Below, piece after piece: positions 31,901-37,665 of a stretch of 64,000 bases of DNA (positions are counted from its first letter, which is position 1; each line of letters starts with the position of its first letter). Source of the DNA: Pararhizobium sp. (lineage in GTDB: Bacteria > Pseudomonadota > Alphaproteobacteria > Rhizobiales > Rhizobiaceae); the NCBI GenBank assembly GCA_030655075.1, contig JAURWE010000124.1:62001-126000 (forward strand), written 5' to 3'. A model generated the notes under the pieces. That model made no database searches. It worked only from the letters and a program-made list of their open reading frames with translations, and was not told the origin of the DNA. The translations under genes were made by a program, and so were the position numbers.

Positions 31901-34900
31901 AAGACTTTGACCTACACGGCGACGGTCACCGACGATACCGGTGCCATCGACACGATCCCGGTCACCATCACGGTCGTCGGCACGAACGATGCGCCGGTGA
32001 TCGGCGGGATCAATGCCTTCGCCATCGACGAAGACACGACGTGGAGTGTCGATTTCAATACGATCAAGAGCTTCATCGACAGCCAGGTTTCGGATGTCGA
32101 TACCGTACAGGCTGACCTGGAATACAAGGTCTTCGTCAACGGCACCCTGGTGTCCACCTTTACAAGCACAACCATCCCGGCGAGCGGCATTTCCTACACG
32201 CCGGCTGCCAATTTCAACGGACCTCTGGATGCCAAGCTCGTCGTTTCCGACGGCATTGCGACCACCACCCGCGACTTCAACATCAACGTCACCGCGGTCA
32301 ACGACGTTCCCGTTCTCTCGAACGTGGCAACGGTCAGCGTCAACGAAGACACGGCGCTGTACCTGCGCAACGCGGGCTGGGTTGCCAGTGATCCCGACAC
32401 GCTGGATGGAAAAGTCCCGACGGTCACATTGACCCTGACGGCGACTTCAGGTGTTCTCAACGCCTTTACTGGCGGATTGAGTGGTGATTTCGACATCGTT
32501 TCGTCGAACGGCGGCAAGACCCTGACCATCACCACACATGCCGACGGCGGCAATCGCGATGCCTACGACATCTTGAACTCACTGTTGCGCGGCGACAATT
32601 TCAACGCCAACACCAACAAGAACGGCATCTCCTTCACACCGGACCTGAATGCGAATGGACAAGTGTCCGTTAGCTACACCATTGACGATCACGGCAGCTT
32701 CGGCGCTGCCGGTGCATCGACAAGCACGGGCAACTTCAACATCAATGTCATTCCGGTCAACGATGCACCGGTGGTCGATCTGAACGGCGGCCCCGCTGGA
32801 AGCGACGTTGCCGTCACGGTCACCGAACAGGTGCCGCAATGGTTTGCCGCGAACGCGACCCTGAGTGATGTCGACAGTGCAACCTTGCACTCGCTGACGG
32901 CAACACTGTCAGCCCGGCCAGATGATGGCTACGACTATTTGTCGCTGAACGCGGCAGCACAAAGTGCTGTAAACGCCGCGAGTAACCTGACCGTAACGCT
33001 TGCCGGCGTCACGCTGTCGATCACCGGTACGGCATCGGTTGCCACCTATGAGACGATCCTCAAGGGCCTCGTCTACACCAACACTAGCGACAACCCGACG
33101 ACAAACGTCGATCGTGTCGTCACGATCGTTGTCAATGACGGTACGGACAACAGCATTGCCCATACGGCCACGATTACGGTCAATGCTTCCAACGACGCAC
33201 CGGTCCTCGCCGGCCCGCTGGCTGCGACGGTCGCCGAAGGTGGTCCGCATGTCCTGACATCCGCCGAGCTCGGCTACACCGACCCGGACAATGGCGACAG
33301 CGAAGTCGTGTTCCAGATCTCCAATCTGTCGCATGGCCTGATCTACAATGCCAACGCGACGGCAACCTCCTTTACGGCTGCCGAACTGCAAGCGGGCAAG
33401 ATCACCTTCGTTCACGATGGCTCGGAAGGTCCGGCAGCATCGTTCTCGGTCAAGGTGGAAGACGGCAACCAGGACGGCTCGACCCCGATCGCAAGCACGT
33501 TCAACTTGACGGTCACGCCGGTCAACGATGCCCCAAGCGCGCCTGTGGATGTCAACACCGTAGACAACATTGTAGCCGAGAATTCGACAGTTGGTACGGT
33601 TGTCGGGATCACCGCACAGTCCACCGATGTGGACAGTGCGGTCACCTACTCGCTGACCAACAATCCCAATGGCCTCTTCGCCATCAATGCGACGACGGGT
33701 GTCGTCACAGTTGCGGCGGCGCTCGACTATGAGACAGCGACCTCGCATCAGATTACAGTGCAGGCGTCCGATGGTTCTCTGACCGCGTTTTCGCAGATGA
33801 CCATCAATGTGACGGATATTGTAGAGAACGCCGCACCGGTGGTTCCTTCTAAATCAATCCAAGTGGACTACGATGCAAGCCGTGCCGTCGCGGGATGGGG
33901 TGATCCCAACGGATCGGCAACAATGTTGTCAATTCCGGTCCTCGCTTTGTTGCATGGAGCGACAGATGCGGAAGGCAACAGCCTTACCGTCACGTCAGTG
34001 ACCGGTTCTGGTGCAACTCTCTCTGCGAACCACGAGTATGTGCTGTTCCCCTACAATACGGCGGGTAGCTTCACATATACGGTATTCGACGGGTTCAATT
34101 CCGTTACGGCGACAGCCAACGTGGCCCTGTTGACGACGGATGCTTCAGCGGCTGGAACAGCCGGCAATGATTTCCTCGTCGATGTAAGCCTGGGAGGTGG
34201 ATATTTCATCGGAAATGACGGCAGCGATATCTTAGTCTCCAACAATCAAAACGGAGCCTATTTTTATGGAGATGGCCAAGGTACAAACTTTGGCAATGGC
34301 GCTGGCCATGATCTGCTGATTGGTTCAGACCAAGGCGGCGATCAGATTTTCGGCGGTAAAGGTAACGATACGCTTTACGGGCGCGCCGGTGCCGATATTC
34401 TCGGCGGCGAAGATGGGAATGATGTTCTCTTTGGTGGCGTTGCCAAAGATTCCCTAAGTGGCGGAGCCGGCAATGACACCTTTAAGTGGGGTTCCGAGGC
34501 CCTCAGCGCTGCCAACTCAGACAAGATCACGGATTACGCCACCAACGAACGTATCGACGTTTCCAGCTTGCTTGGAAACGTGGCACTGGCTGGCTATGTA
34601 AAGATCCTGCAAGTTGGCAATGATCTTGTCGTCAAGATCGACCAGAACGGCGGCGGCAACAGCTATGTGGAAGCCTACCGACTGACTGGCGCCGCCACCT
34701 CGGGCGTGACATCCGTCAACGTGTTTTACGATGGCGTCGATCACCAGATTGCAGCAGCGGCATGGACGTCAGTCGGTGATCCCATCATCCTTGATCTCGA
34801 TCACAATGGCGTCCTTCTGAGCTCGCTCGACAATGGCGTCACCTTCGACATCAATGCTGATGGCCATGCCGACAAGGTTGGCTGGACGGCCGGCACCGAT

Positions 34901-35698
34901 GGCATTCTTGCCTTCGATGTCGATGGCAATGGCACGATCGACGATGGTTCGGAAATCTTCTCTCCGGACTTTGCCGGCGGCAAATATGTTGACGGCCTCG
35001 CGGCACTCGCCACGCTCGACACCAACCACGACGGCAAGATCGACGCCGATGACACGGATTTCAGCAAGCTGCTCGTCTGGCAGGATCTGAACCACAATGG
35101 CATCAGCGATCAGGGTGAGCTTTCGAGCGTGACGGCGCACGCCATCACCAGCCTGTCGCTCGACGCAACAGCGGTGAACGGTGAAATCGGTGGTCAAGCG
35201 GTTCTGGCCGAAGGTCATTATTCGCTGGCCGATGGCAGCACCGGCAGCTTTGTCGAAGTCGCCTTCGACACATCGCTCGGCCATGCCGGTAGCCTCGTCT
35301 CCGCCGATTATTCGCTGATCGGCAGCGATGCTGACGACACGCTCTACGGCGGCGCCGGTCTCTATTCGCTGACCGGTGGCGCAGGTTCCGACACCTTCGT
35401 TCTCGATGCCGATGCTTTCAAGGGCATGGACATTGCCGATGTCATCACCGACTACAATGCCGGTGAAGGCGATGTGCTCGACGTGTCCAACCTCCTGACA
35501 TCGCTGCTCGGACCGGATGCCAGCGAGGCGGATGCGATGGCAGCCGTCAAGACCACGATCCACGGTGCGGATACGGTGGTCAGCGTCAACGACAACGGCA
35601 CATGGCATGATGTTGCAGTGCTTCAGGACTATACATCGTCGGTCAAGGTTCTTTACGACGACGACCACAATGCAACGGTCCCGTCTCACACGGTATAA
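19928..35698 (+). CDS. giant LapA-like RTX adhesin secreted by type I system
   Basis: A 5256-residue acidic surface protein in which I noticed no cysteine. Residues 1-150 form a retention-type N-terminus (VRVEG/IPTFIIGDVEVP style) ending in INVAAG, a LapG-type di-alanine site at Ala137-Ala138. Then come four T1SS-143-like modules (about 20.5-22.7 kb), eight tandem ~165-residue modules (22.7-26.65 kb), three related modules (to 28.0 kb), RTX nonapeptide blocks (28.15-28.9, 29.25-29.9, 30.4-30.6 kb), a unique helical stretch (31.1-31.7 kb), VCBS/cadherin-like modules (31.7-33.8 kb), another RTX block (34.15-34.5 kb), an EF-hand-like Ca-binding region (34.8-35.3 kb) and a type I secretion C-terminus ending in short hydrophobic residues. 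ATG at 19928 is preferred to GTG at 19895, whose extension holds two Cys. The exporter operon follows. Confidence 0.93.
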   Translation: MSIEDLNVSAVNADQGLNEFSTESQDGSQQAASFEIAQATDDTATAKSDRLPAEQTPAAVLPKEVVPDQNNVARLPANVTVDEIRVEGANLILVQADGTEITVVNGALRIPTFIIGDVEVPQQVLLAVLEQDGINVAAGPDGSFSVSNGPSSSGGDFDDGQQQNDDGPTTLASLLADTEFADPEGDGAGLLGDGVPIITTATTSGIITETALNGIFTTQTITGTFGFIPGADVGVITSIAYVNTLNLNEPAQTGSVTGLTSGGVTVVVAASTDGLTLTGTANGVTVFTLTVNDIATGAFTFQLFQSLDHPDVGETRLDDLLRLQFTYTVADKDGDTVIGNASIDIADDGPIAGVGTVSTVEDEAVNNGNNEDDGYAKSVADVSLNINWGADSANAGGANDRSVAFTDDSVTVVGGSGEALTSLGQPVSTIIIDGVLIGYTGENVPGSATGEGATGVVFFVSLSDIANGTYDFTLVQPLDHAVGDGATGETGLTLTFGYTATDADGDTASSTFTVNVLDDQAFIGTPAGGEVAENGVVTQEGSGNEDGFVAAIVADGHTATGTLDISWGSDSANSNEDGGYSGTQIIGDRSVVFGALVTAPSGEEPTGEGPSDDLPPLLLLKVAGDAPIATDEVANFLSVANIDGTRVLADLTSGGHPVTYTLSANGTVLTAVANGGAVFTVTLSDLEDGGFTFVLNGILDHPNHGEGSEKDVLSFTFTFTARDSDGDAINGQFTVDVTDDVPVANTGDESTVEDESLDNGNNEDDGYAKSVTDVSLNINWGADSANDDNGQPGDRSVEFHSEDFSVTGAAGEVLTSQGEIVHTVSIDGVLVGYTGETPPSAATGDGSDNVVFFVSLSDLDSGSYSFTLVQPLDHAAVAGENILSLTFNYVATDSDGDSSNNSFTVHVVDDIPTSTGAITAQVVMDDEAQTVFVPANSGGIGDVAVNVKTVSGGPGALFSIGADGLAAITVTAPAFSVIYKDANGFAQTESATWAAGPTVDGTTTWTAASAHYATPVATLIIKADGSYEMTVNAPIAHGTAFPAIEENAALTFSYTVTDGDSDQVSGSLTVRINDDTPRPVISIVTPSVIMDDEAQTVFTKVNPGGLLDVSPNVSTVSGGTGALFSMGADGLGSISIDPPAFSVIYKDTNGFAQTESVTWSAGVPSADGVTTWTAFSGHYASAAVLVIKADGSYIFTINAPLAHAVPTAVFEENAPLVIGYTVTDGDGDGAAGVLTVQVNDDKPTSANVTAVTVLDDEAQTVFAGNDTPADGVGNVRTATGDAYSLFSMGADGLASITVTKPAFSVVYKDANGFAQTESVTWSANGVRSADGTTTWTANSGHYTTSPVAVLIIRADGSYSVTVNAPVVQATDGTNEENTTLTFGYTARDGDGDTVSGTLKVNINDDAPTSKGVVTSATILDDEAQTVFAGNNTPADNIANVSVATGVAGSLFSMGADGLALITVTKPAFSVVFKDADGFAKTEAVIWSADGVRSADGTTTWTATSGHYTTTPAAVLIIRADGSYSVTINAPVVHATNGTTEENATLEFGFTVKDGDGDTVTGTLKVSVNDDAPTSRGSVTESDIMDDEAQTAFTPTNAGGIGDVSNIKTVSGNAGALFSMGADGFASITLTKPAFSVVYKDALGFAQVESVTWSAVGTPSAGGVTTWTASSAHYASAATLVIRADGSYEMTVGAPVAHGTAFPGIEENAALTFSYTVADADGDTVNGSLTVRINDDTPRPVISIVIPSAVMDDEIQTIFTPTNPGGGLLGGDVSPDVKSVSGGAGTLFSMGADGLGSISIDGPDFSVIYKDTNGFAQTESVTWSAGVPSADGVTTWTAFSGQYASAAVLVITADGSYIFTINAPLAHDLATSLIEDTKSLSIGFTVTDGDGDGATGNLTVRVNDDIPTAANVTYATTLDDEAQTLFTPVNTGGTNDVASDVKIAFGGANALFSMGADGLASITVAPPAFSVVYKDSNGFAVTEAVVWSAGAPSAGGTTTWTATSAHYGAATPAAVLVIKADGSYTFNLNAPFAHATAGTSEETRNLDFNYSVTDGDGDNVSARLRINVNDDTPVSKGVVTSLITLDDDAQTLFAGNDTPADNVGNVSVATGGPGALFLMGADGLASITVTKPPFSVVYKDAGGYAKTETVAWSDEGTRSADGTTTWTATSLHYGVATPAAILVIKADGSYSFTAFAPVVHAVAGIAEENKQLSFGFTVKDGDGDTVTGTLNINVNDDAPTITGSNTLVQLDDDVLSGNPGGNEDDIDAAALTGVLVHSSGADGTASVLWSGAGLTLPSGFWFILSGGGTVMTITQLQGGAYVPVVTATITNTATGAYSVVQGLPIDHPQGTIPGREDNVEFTISYDVTDGDGDQVRGTLSINVDDDTPTVGTNTLIQLDDDARTGGNPGGPLDDIETSVLTGVLSHSGGADGTASILWSPNGFDLPPGGNFWFAISPDSKTLTITQLQNGDYVGIFKVVITDTVAGTYSVTQLLPVMHSAAGTEDNLQVSFQYRVTDGDNDVATGTLTVNIDDDTPVIGTNASGFVAEDGVKSFTGLLTGLSFGADSGAARSLAFNGSTVAVTDQDSATATLASFGRPITVAVINGVLTGYVGSTNPPAAGDVVFKASLDAVTGQYTFQLLQPLDHTAPNATSQYLDLALSFTATDADGDTSAAGTITVRVDAAGSIGSINYSNLTTAVFVNLDSVAHTVDGKTVAADTATDGQSVALADRVIGNDSVSGVNDAFGGSNDDVLFGGAENNHLVGNAGNDLLVAGAGVDTLEGGQGDDTLVVNADIDNAGSYGPRDLLLGDGTVRSISLAGLSGESDALIGGTGNDTVKMEAAAGAAGFVFDRYSAPGTLSGIENFIGTDGNDLILLPTGYTTDGGMVTIDGGKGNDSIAGTNSADKLLGGDGNDLISGLGGDDIIEGGAGSDEIWGGAGNDDIKGGGGSDNITGGLGDDTIDGGIGGDTFNYSIGDGVDTIDGGSNDDVLITNGNATAESAVVTLTATGFDIDVDGDGIVDVKTTNIESVVIYQAEGADKITLRSRETAETITIEGNSNLLQVYGSGIPSISGISTSELTIETNGGNDTVNASALNTAALPTHVVLTLDGGAGDDTLTGSGGNDKIIGGIGADVLSGLAGDDTFLLGKDVIGGGTRAIALGDGTTRDISIAGLAGTADRVAGGAGQDTVVLDRGAQAGFVADYATAPGYLSGVEKIVGTDGNDVIILAANYTTDGGAISIEGGDGNDALGGSNAGDIINGGADDDLISGLGGSDTLTGGTGKDEIWGGTGDDTIDGGAGDDTAVYTRGDGSDIIDGGTDTDTLKINKGTAVPGYYETRIGGTALGVEIQLTDNIIGVSPGDAIISAKGVEKLDVTIGDYETIIVGTSGHGDLVGVTDVKVTGSDQGNVLSSAYLTSDTALTANLAGGDDLFIAGNQAPAVNVDGGLGTDSITYSQLSAPRVEIDLQGNFVNRISNATNLPIATDIITNFENAEGTINNDVLRGTAGANTLLGNAGNDTIEGRGGDDTLSGGTGDDTFIYTVGDGADTIDGGGDIDMLEVFGTNSANTFSITNATGDALLELGADGTTSSATNVEEIVISGGAGNDTLTISGNLNGTGVAQNTIHFDGGDGDDILDVSGRQSAHRVVAEGGEGNETGGDTVKLGFAYDAAGDVYTKIFAEDGTTVIGVQITHMIGGVPVTDRFTNFENFQFSDVTKTIDTLFDPVIQSGAPAATVFEAGGLNNVVTADLAANYRFEPTRNVDTVAAQAIAADINTAADMSAVIANVKAALAPHATTADALAAVWDYLDDARSAIVGTEPAYYAPSLNKAGVLLGLVYGDYLKTGGGRPLLDVIVKFTPDSGDVGDAPDRVQSLHDNLLGAVDTPSINDKFGSDPALLANLKAQILAAGLTDRPIFSGNEGATNNALAWDLSHGFLHAATGQLTATDVDDDAVLTWSIDGPATYGTMVIDSSGKWTYTLDNSLAATQSLAEGETKTLTYTATVTDDTGAIDTIPVTITVVGTNDAPVIGGINAFAIDEDTTWSVDFNTIKSFIDSQVSDVDTVQADLEYKVFVNGTLVSTFTSTTIPASGISYTPAANFNGPLDAKLVVSDGIATTTRDFNINVTAVNDVPVLSNVATVSVNEDTALYLRNAGWVASDPDTLDGKVPTVTLTLTATSGVLNAFTGGLSGDFDIVSSNGGKTLTITTHADGGNRDAYDILNSLLRGDNFNANTNKNGISFTPDLNANGQVSVSYTIDDHGSFGAAGASTSTGNFNINVIPVNDAPVVDLNGGPAGSDVAVTVTEQVPQWFAANATLSDVDSATLHSLTATLSARPDDGYDYLSLNAAAQSAVNAASNLTVTLAGVTLSITGTASVATYETILKGLVYTNTSDNPTTNVDRVVTIVVNDGTDNSIAHTATITVNASNDAPVLAGPLAATVAEGGPHVLTSAELGYTDPDNGDSEVVFQISNLSHGLIYNANATATSFTAAELQAGKITFVHDGSEGPAASFSVKVEDGNQDGSTPIASTFNLTVTPVNDAPSAPVDVNTVDNIVAENSTVGTVVGITAQSTDVDSAVTYSLTNNPNGLFAINATTGVVTVAAALDYETATSHQITVQASDGSLTAFSQMTINVTDIVENAAPVVPSKSIQVDYDASRAVAGWGDPNGSATMLSIPVLALLHGATDAEGNSLTVTSVTGSGATLSANHEYVLFPYNTAGSFTYTVFDGFNSVTATANVALLTTDASAAGTAGNDFLVDVSLGGGYFIGNDGSDILVSNNQNGAYFYGDGQGTNFGNGAGHDLLIGSDQGGDQIFGGKGNDTLYGRAGADILGGEDGNDVLFGGVAKDSLSGGAGNDTFKWGSEALSAANSDKITDYATNERIDVSSLLGNVALAGYVKILQVGNDLVVKIDQNGGGNSYVEAYRLTGAATSGVTSVNVFYDGVDHQIAAAAWTSVGDPIILDLDHNGVLLSSLDNGVTFDINADGHADKVGWTAGTDGILAFDVDGNGTIDDGSEIFSPDFAGGKYVDGLAALATLDTNHDGKIDADDTDFSKLLVWQDLNHNGISDQGELSSVTAHAITSLSLDATAVNGEIGGQAVLAEGHYSLADGSTGSFVEVAFDTSLGHAGSLVSADYSLIGSDADDTLYGGAGLYSLTGGAGSDTFVLDADAFKGMDIADVITDYNAGEGDVLDVSNLLTSLLGPDASEADAMAAVKTTIHGADTVVSVNDNGTWHDVAVLQDYTSSVKVLYDDDHNATVPSHTV
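20540..22670 (+). repeat. four T1SS-143-like modules inside the adhesin
   Basis: Modules start near 20540, 21000, 21510 and 22170 and end in ITDDGP/VVDDIP-like turns. Modules two and four share a nearly identical opening (NGNNEDDGYAKSV, then DVSLNINWGADSAN), a sign of recent duplication. Confidence 0.75.
22690..26665 (+). repeat. eight tandem ~497-base repeats in adhesin, arranged as 2 x 4
   Basis: Anchored on the DDEAQT (or DDDAQT/DDEIQT) motif, units begin at 22700, 23198, 23690, 24185, 24680, 25178, 25679 and 26180, a period of 492-501 bases. The residue before the motif runs M, M, L, L, M, M, L, L, and units pair 1-5, 2-6, 3-7 and 4-8, so a four-unit block was duplicated. Bases 23347-23460 and 25336-25449 are identical over 114 bases. 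Confidence 0.9.
28150..30600 (+). repeat. RTX nonapeptide calcium-binding repeats in adhesin
   Basis: GGxGxDxxx repeats occur in blocks near 28168-28290, 28590-28880, 29250-29340, 29640-29890 and 30430-30590, separated by non-RTX segments. They should fold into Ca-bound beta-rolls after secretion. Confidence 0.9.
34150..34490 (+). repeat. C-proximal RTX block
   Basis: GNDGSD, GGKGNDTLYGRAGAD, GGEDGNDVLFGG and GGAGNDTF lie in succession before a first secretion-like domain. Codon choice here is visibly more AT-rich than in the rest of the gene. Confidence 0.85.
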
Positions 35699-36204
35699 TT
35701 AGCGACCTGTGGTGAGCTGTATCGAAAGGAAACGCGGCAGACTCTTCTGCCGCGTTTCGTGTTTCTACAGAGTCTCATTTTCCTAATTTTGTGTTATCCC
35801 AAGACTTCGCCGCTATGCTTATATTGACGCTTTCAATTCAATATTGGCGTGCGGCTGAACGATTCATCGTTTGCGGACCCGCTGTCGCCGAAATACCACG
35901 GCCGCCCGCAGAAATTTACCTTGAAAAGAATAACCCAAAAATGGGTTGAGTAAAAAATGCTAAGTGTCGTATGAATGCGCTGGGTAAAAGCTCATCAGGA
36001 AGGTTTTAGCTCCGGTTTTGCCTGAGCTGAAACATTTGAAGAGCCTGATTGGCGGGTGCGGGGCAGCATTTGCGTTGTTTTCACCGGCCACGACGCCGAT
36101 GAGGCGGGGTGCTTTAAATATTATTTGGGGATTGCACTCTCGGAAGGCATGAGCCCTGCCGCAAGGCATGATGGTTCGATGTACTGAGTGAATTGGGGAT
36201 TTTA
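35699..36204 (+). promoter_or_regulatory. intergenic region between adhesin and exporter operon
   Basis: 506 bases with no convincing gene. After the adhesin terminator the sequence is AT-rich. It holds AACCCA-AAAA-TGGGTT (35932-35947) and an imperfect hairpin GTTTTAGCTC/GAGCTGAAAC (36003-36012 with 36024-36033). A 12-codon ATG frame starts near 36149 but lacks support. The exporter promoter should lie here; I could not define its boxes. Confidence 0.4.
35730..35757 (+). terminator. adhesin transcription terminator
   Basis: A perfect 12-base stem AAACGCGGCAGA (35730-35741) with TCTGCCGCGTTT (35746-35757), loop CTCT, followed by CGTGTTTCT. It lies 32 bases after the adhesin stop and separates it from the exporter operon. 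Confidence 0.9.
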
Positions 36205-37647
36205 ATGACGATAAGAAGCGGTCTGATTGCGGCTCTGTGTGCAACCGTAGCGTTTGGTTCTGTTTTTGACGGCGCGGCTAACGCCATGAGCCTCAAGCAG
36301 GCAATCGATCAGACACTGAAGACCAATCCGCAGATCCTGCAGGCGGCAAAAAATCGCGAGGCCGTGGAGTTCGAGCTCCGCCAGGCGCGCGGTCTTTACT
36401 TGCCATCGATCGATCTGGAATCGGGCGTCGGCAGACGCCGCCTTGCCAGCCCGACTTCGGGCGCTCTCAACTCCGATCATGACAATCTGTCGCCGAGCGA
36501 CGTCAGCCTGAGCATTACCCAGACACTGTTCGACGGCGGTGCACGCCGCTCGGAAGTCGAGCGCCAGGCATCCCGCGTCGATGGCGCATCCTTCCGCGTC
36601 GTCGAACGCTCCGAGTCGCTGGCGCTTGAAGTTGTTCAGAGCTATCTGGAATACATTCTGCAGACCAAGATCGTCGCTGCCGCCTCGCAGAACAGCAGCT
36701 TTCACCAGCAGATTCTCGGCGATATCAATGACAGCATCCAGGGCGGCGCCCTGACGGACGCCGATCGCCTGCAGGGCAACGAGCGCCTGCAGGCTTCCCG
36801 CGCCCGTCTGGTTGAAGCCAAACAGGAGCTCGAAGGAACCAAGATCCGTTTCCTGAGCGTTGTCGGCGAAGCAATTTCGAACCCGCAGGTTCCGGGCTCG
36901 GTGGCAAAGCAGCTGCCACATACGCTGGATGACGCGATCTTCATCGCCGTCAAGAACAGCCCGCGCATGTCGTCGGCCGAAGCCGATATTGATGCTGCGG
37001 ACGCAGGCGTCAAGGGTGCGCGCGCCGCCTATCTGCCGAAGGTCAACCTTGAGGCCAGTGCGACCACAGGCGACGACGTCGGTGGTGACCAGGGCAATAC
37101 AAATGACGTGCAGGCCCGTGTCGTAGCCCGCTGGAACCTCTATCGGGGCGGCATTGACGTTGCCCGCGAGCAGGAGCAGATCCGCCGCGCCGGCGAGCAG
37201 CGCATGGTGCTTCACCAGACACGCCGCGAAGTCGAAGAATCGGTTCGCTCCGCCTGGAACGAGCGCAAGAGCCGTGGCGAACTGTCCCGCGTTCTGGCCC
37301 AGCAGTCTTCGACAAACGGTCAGCTCGTTTCGTCCTACCGCGAGCAGTTCAAGGTCGGTCAGCGCTCGCTGCTTGATGTGCTCGATGCGCAGAACACGCG
37401 TTTCAACACCGCCGTTCTGGCTGAAACAGCCCGCTTCGCCGCTCTTTTCGCCGAATACAAAATCCTGGCAGCCGCCGGAAATCTCGTCTCGACGATGGGT
37501 CTGAAGCCGATCGATCAGGGTGACCAATACGCGCGCCAGGAATTTGCCGTTCCTGCAACCGTTCAGGAATCGAATTATGTCGAGATCGATTCGCATCAGA
37601 GTGCGGATCTGCCCTTCGATCTCCTCGCTCCGATCCGGTCGCAATAA
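36205..37647 (+). CDS. TolC-family outer membrane protein of type I secretion
   Basis: A 480-residue outer membrane channel of the TolC family. A signal peptide covers residues 1-27, ending ANA. Two structural halves follow, each with long coiled-coil helices (LKQAIDQTLKTNPQI near the start, IFIAVKNSPRMSSAEADIDA in the second half), and both contain the FDGG/LYRGG strand turns typical of TolC. ATG at 36205 follows GGGGA; a TTG at 36193 would put four residues in front. It heads an operon with the ABC exporter (18 bases) and adaptor, and should form the exit duct for the adhesin. Confidence 0.92.
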   Translation: MTIRSGLIAALCATVAFGSVFDGAANAMSLKQAIDQTLKTNPQILQAAKNREAVEFELRQARGLYLPSIDLESGVGRRRLASPTSGALNSDHDNLSPSDVSLSITQTLFDGGARRSEVERQASRVDGASFRVVERSESLALEVVQSYLEYILQTKIVAAASQNSSFHQQILGDINDSIQGGALTDADRLQGNERLQASRARLVEAKQELEGTKIRFLSVVGEAISNPQVPGSVAKQLPHTLDDAIFIAVKNSPRMSSAEADIDAADAGVKGARAAYLPKVNLEASATTGDDVGGDQGNTNDVQARVVARWNLYRGGIDVAREQEQIRRAGEQRMVLHQTRREVEESVRSAWNERKSRGELSRVLAQQSSTNGQLVSSYREQFKVGQRSLLDVLDAQNTRFNTAVLAETARFAALFAEYKILAAAGNLVSTMGLKPIDQGDQYARQEFAVPATVQESNYVEIDSHQSADLPFDLLAPIRSQ

Positions 37648-37665
37648 CCGGCCAGGCGTAAGGCG

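Noticed and set aside
19824..35947. GGGTT/AACCC inverted repeats upstream of adhesin (19824-19840) and exporter (35932-35947) as a shared operator
   Set aside because: The half-sites have opposite orientation and different spacing, so chance is the simpler explanation.
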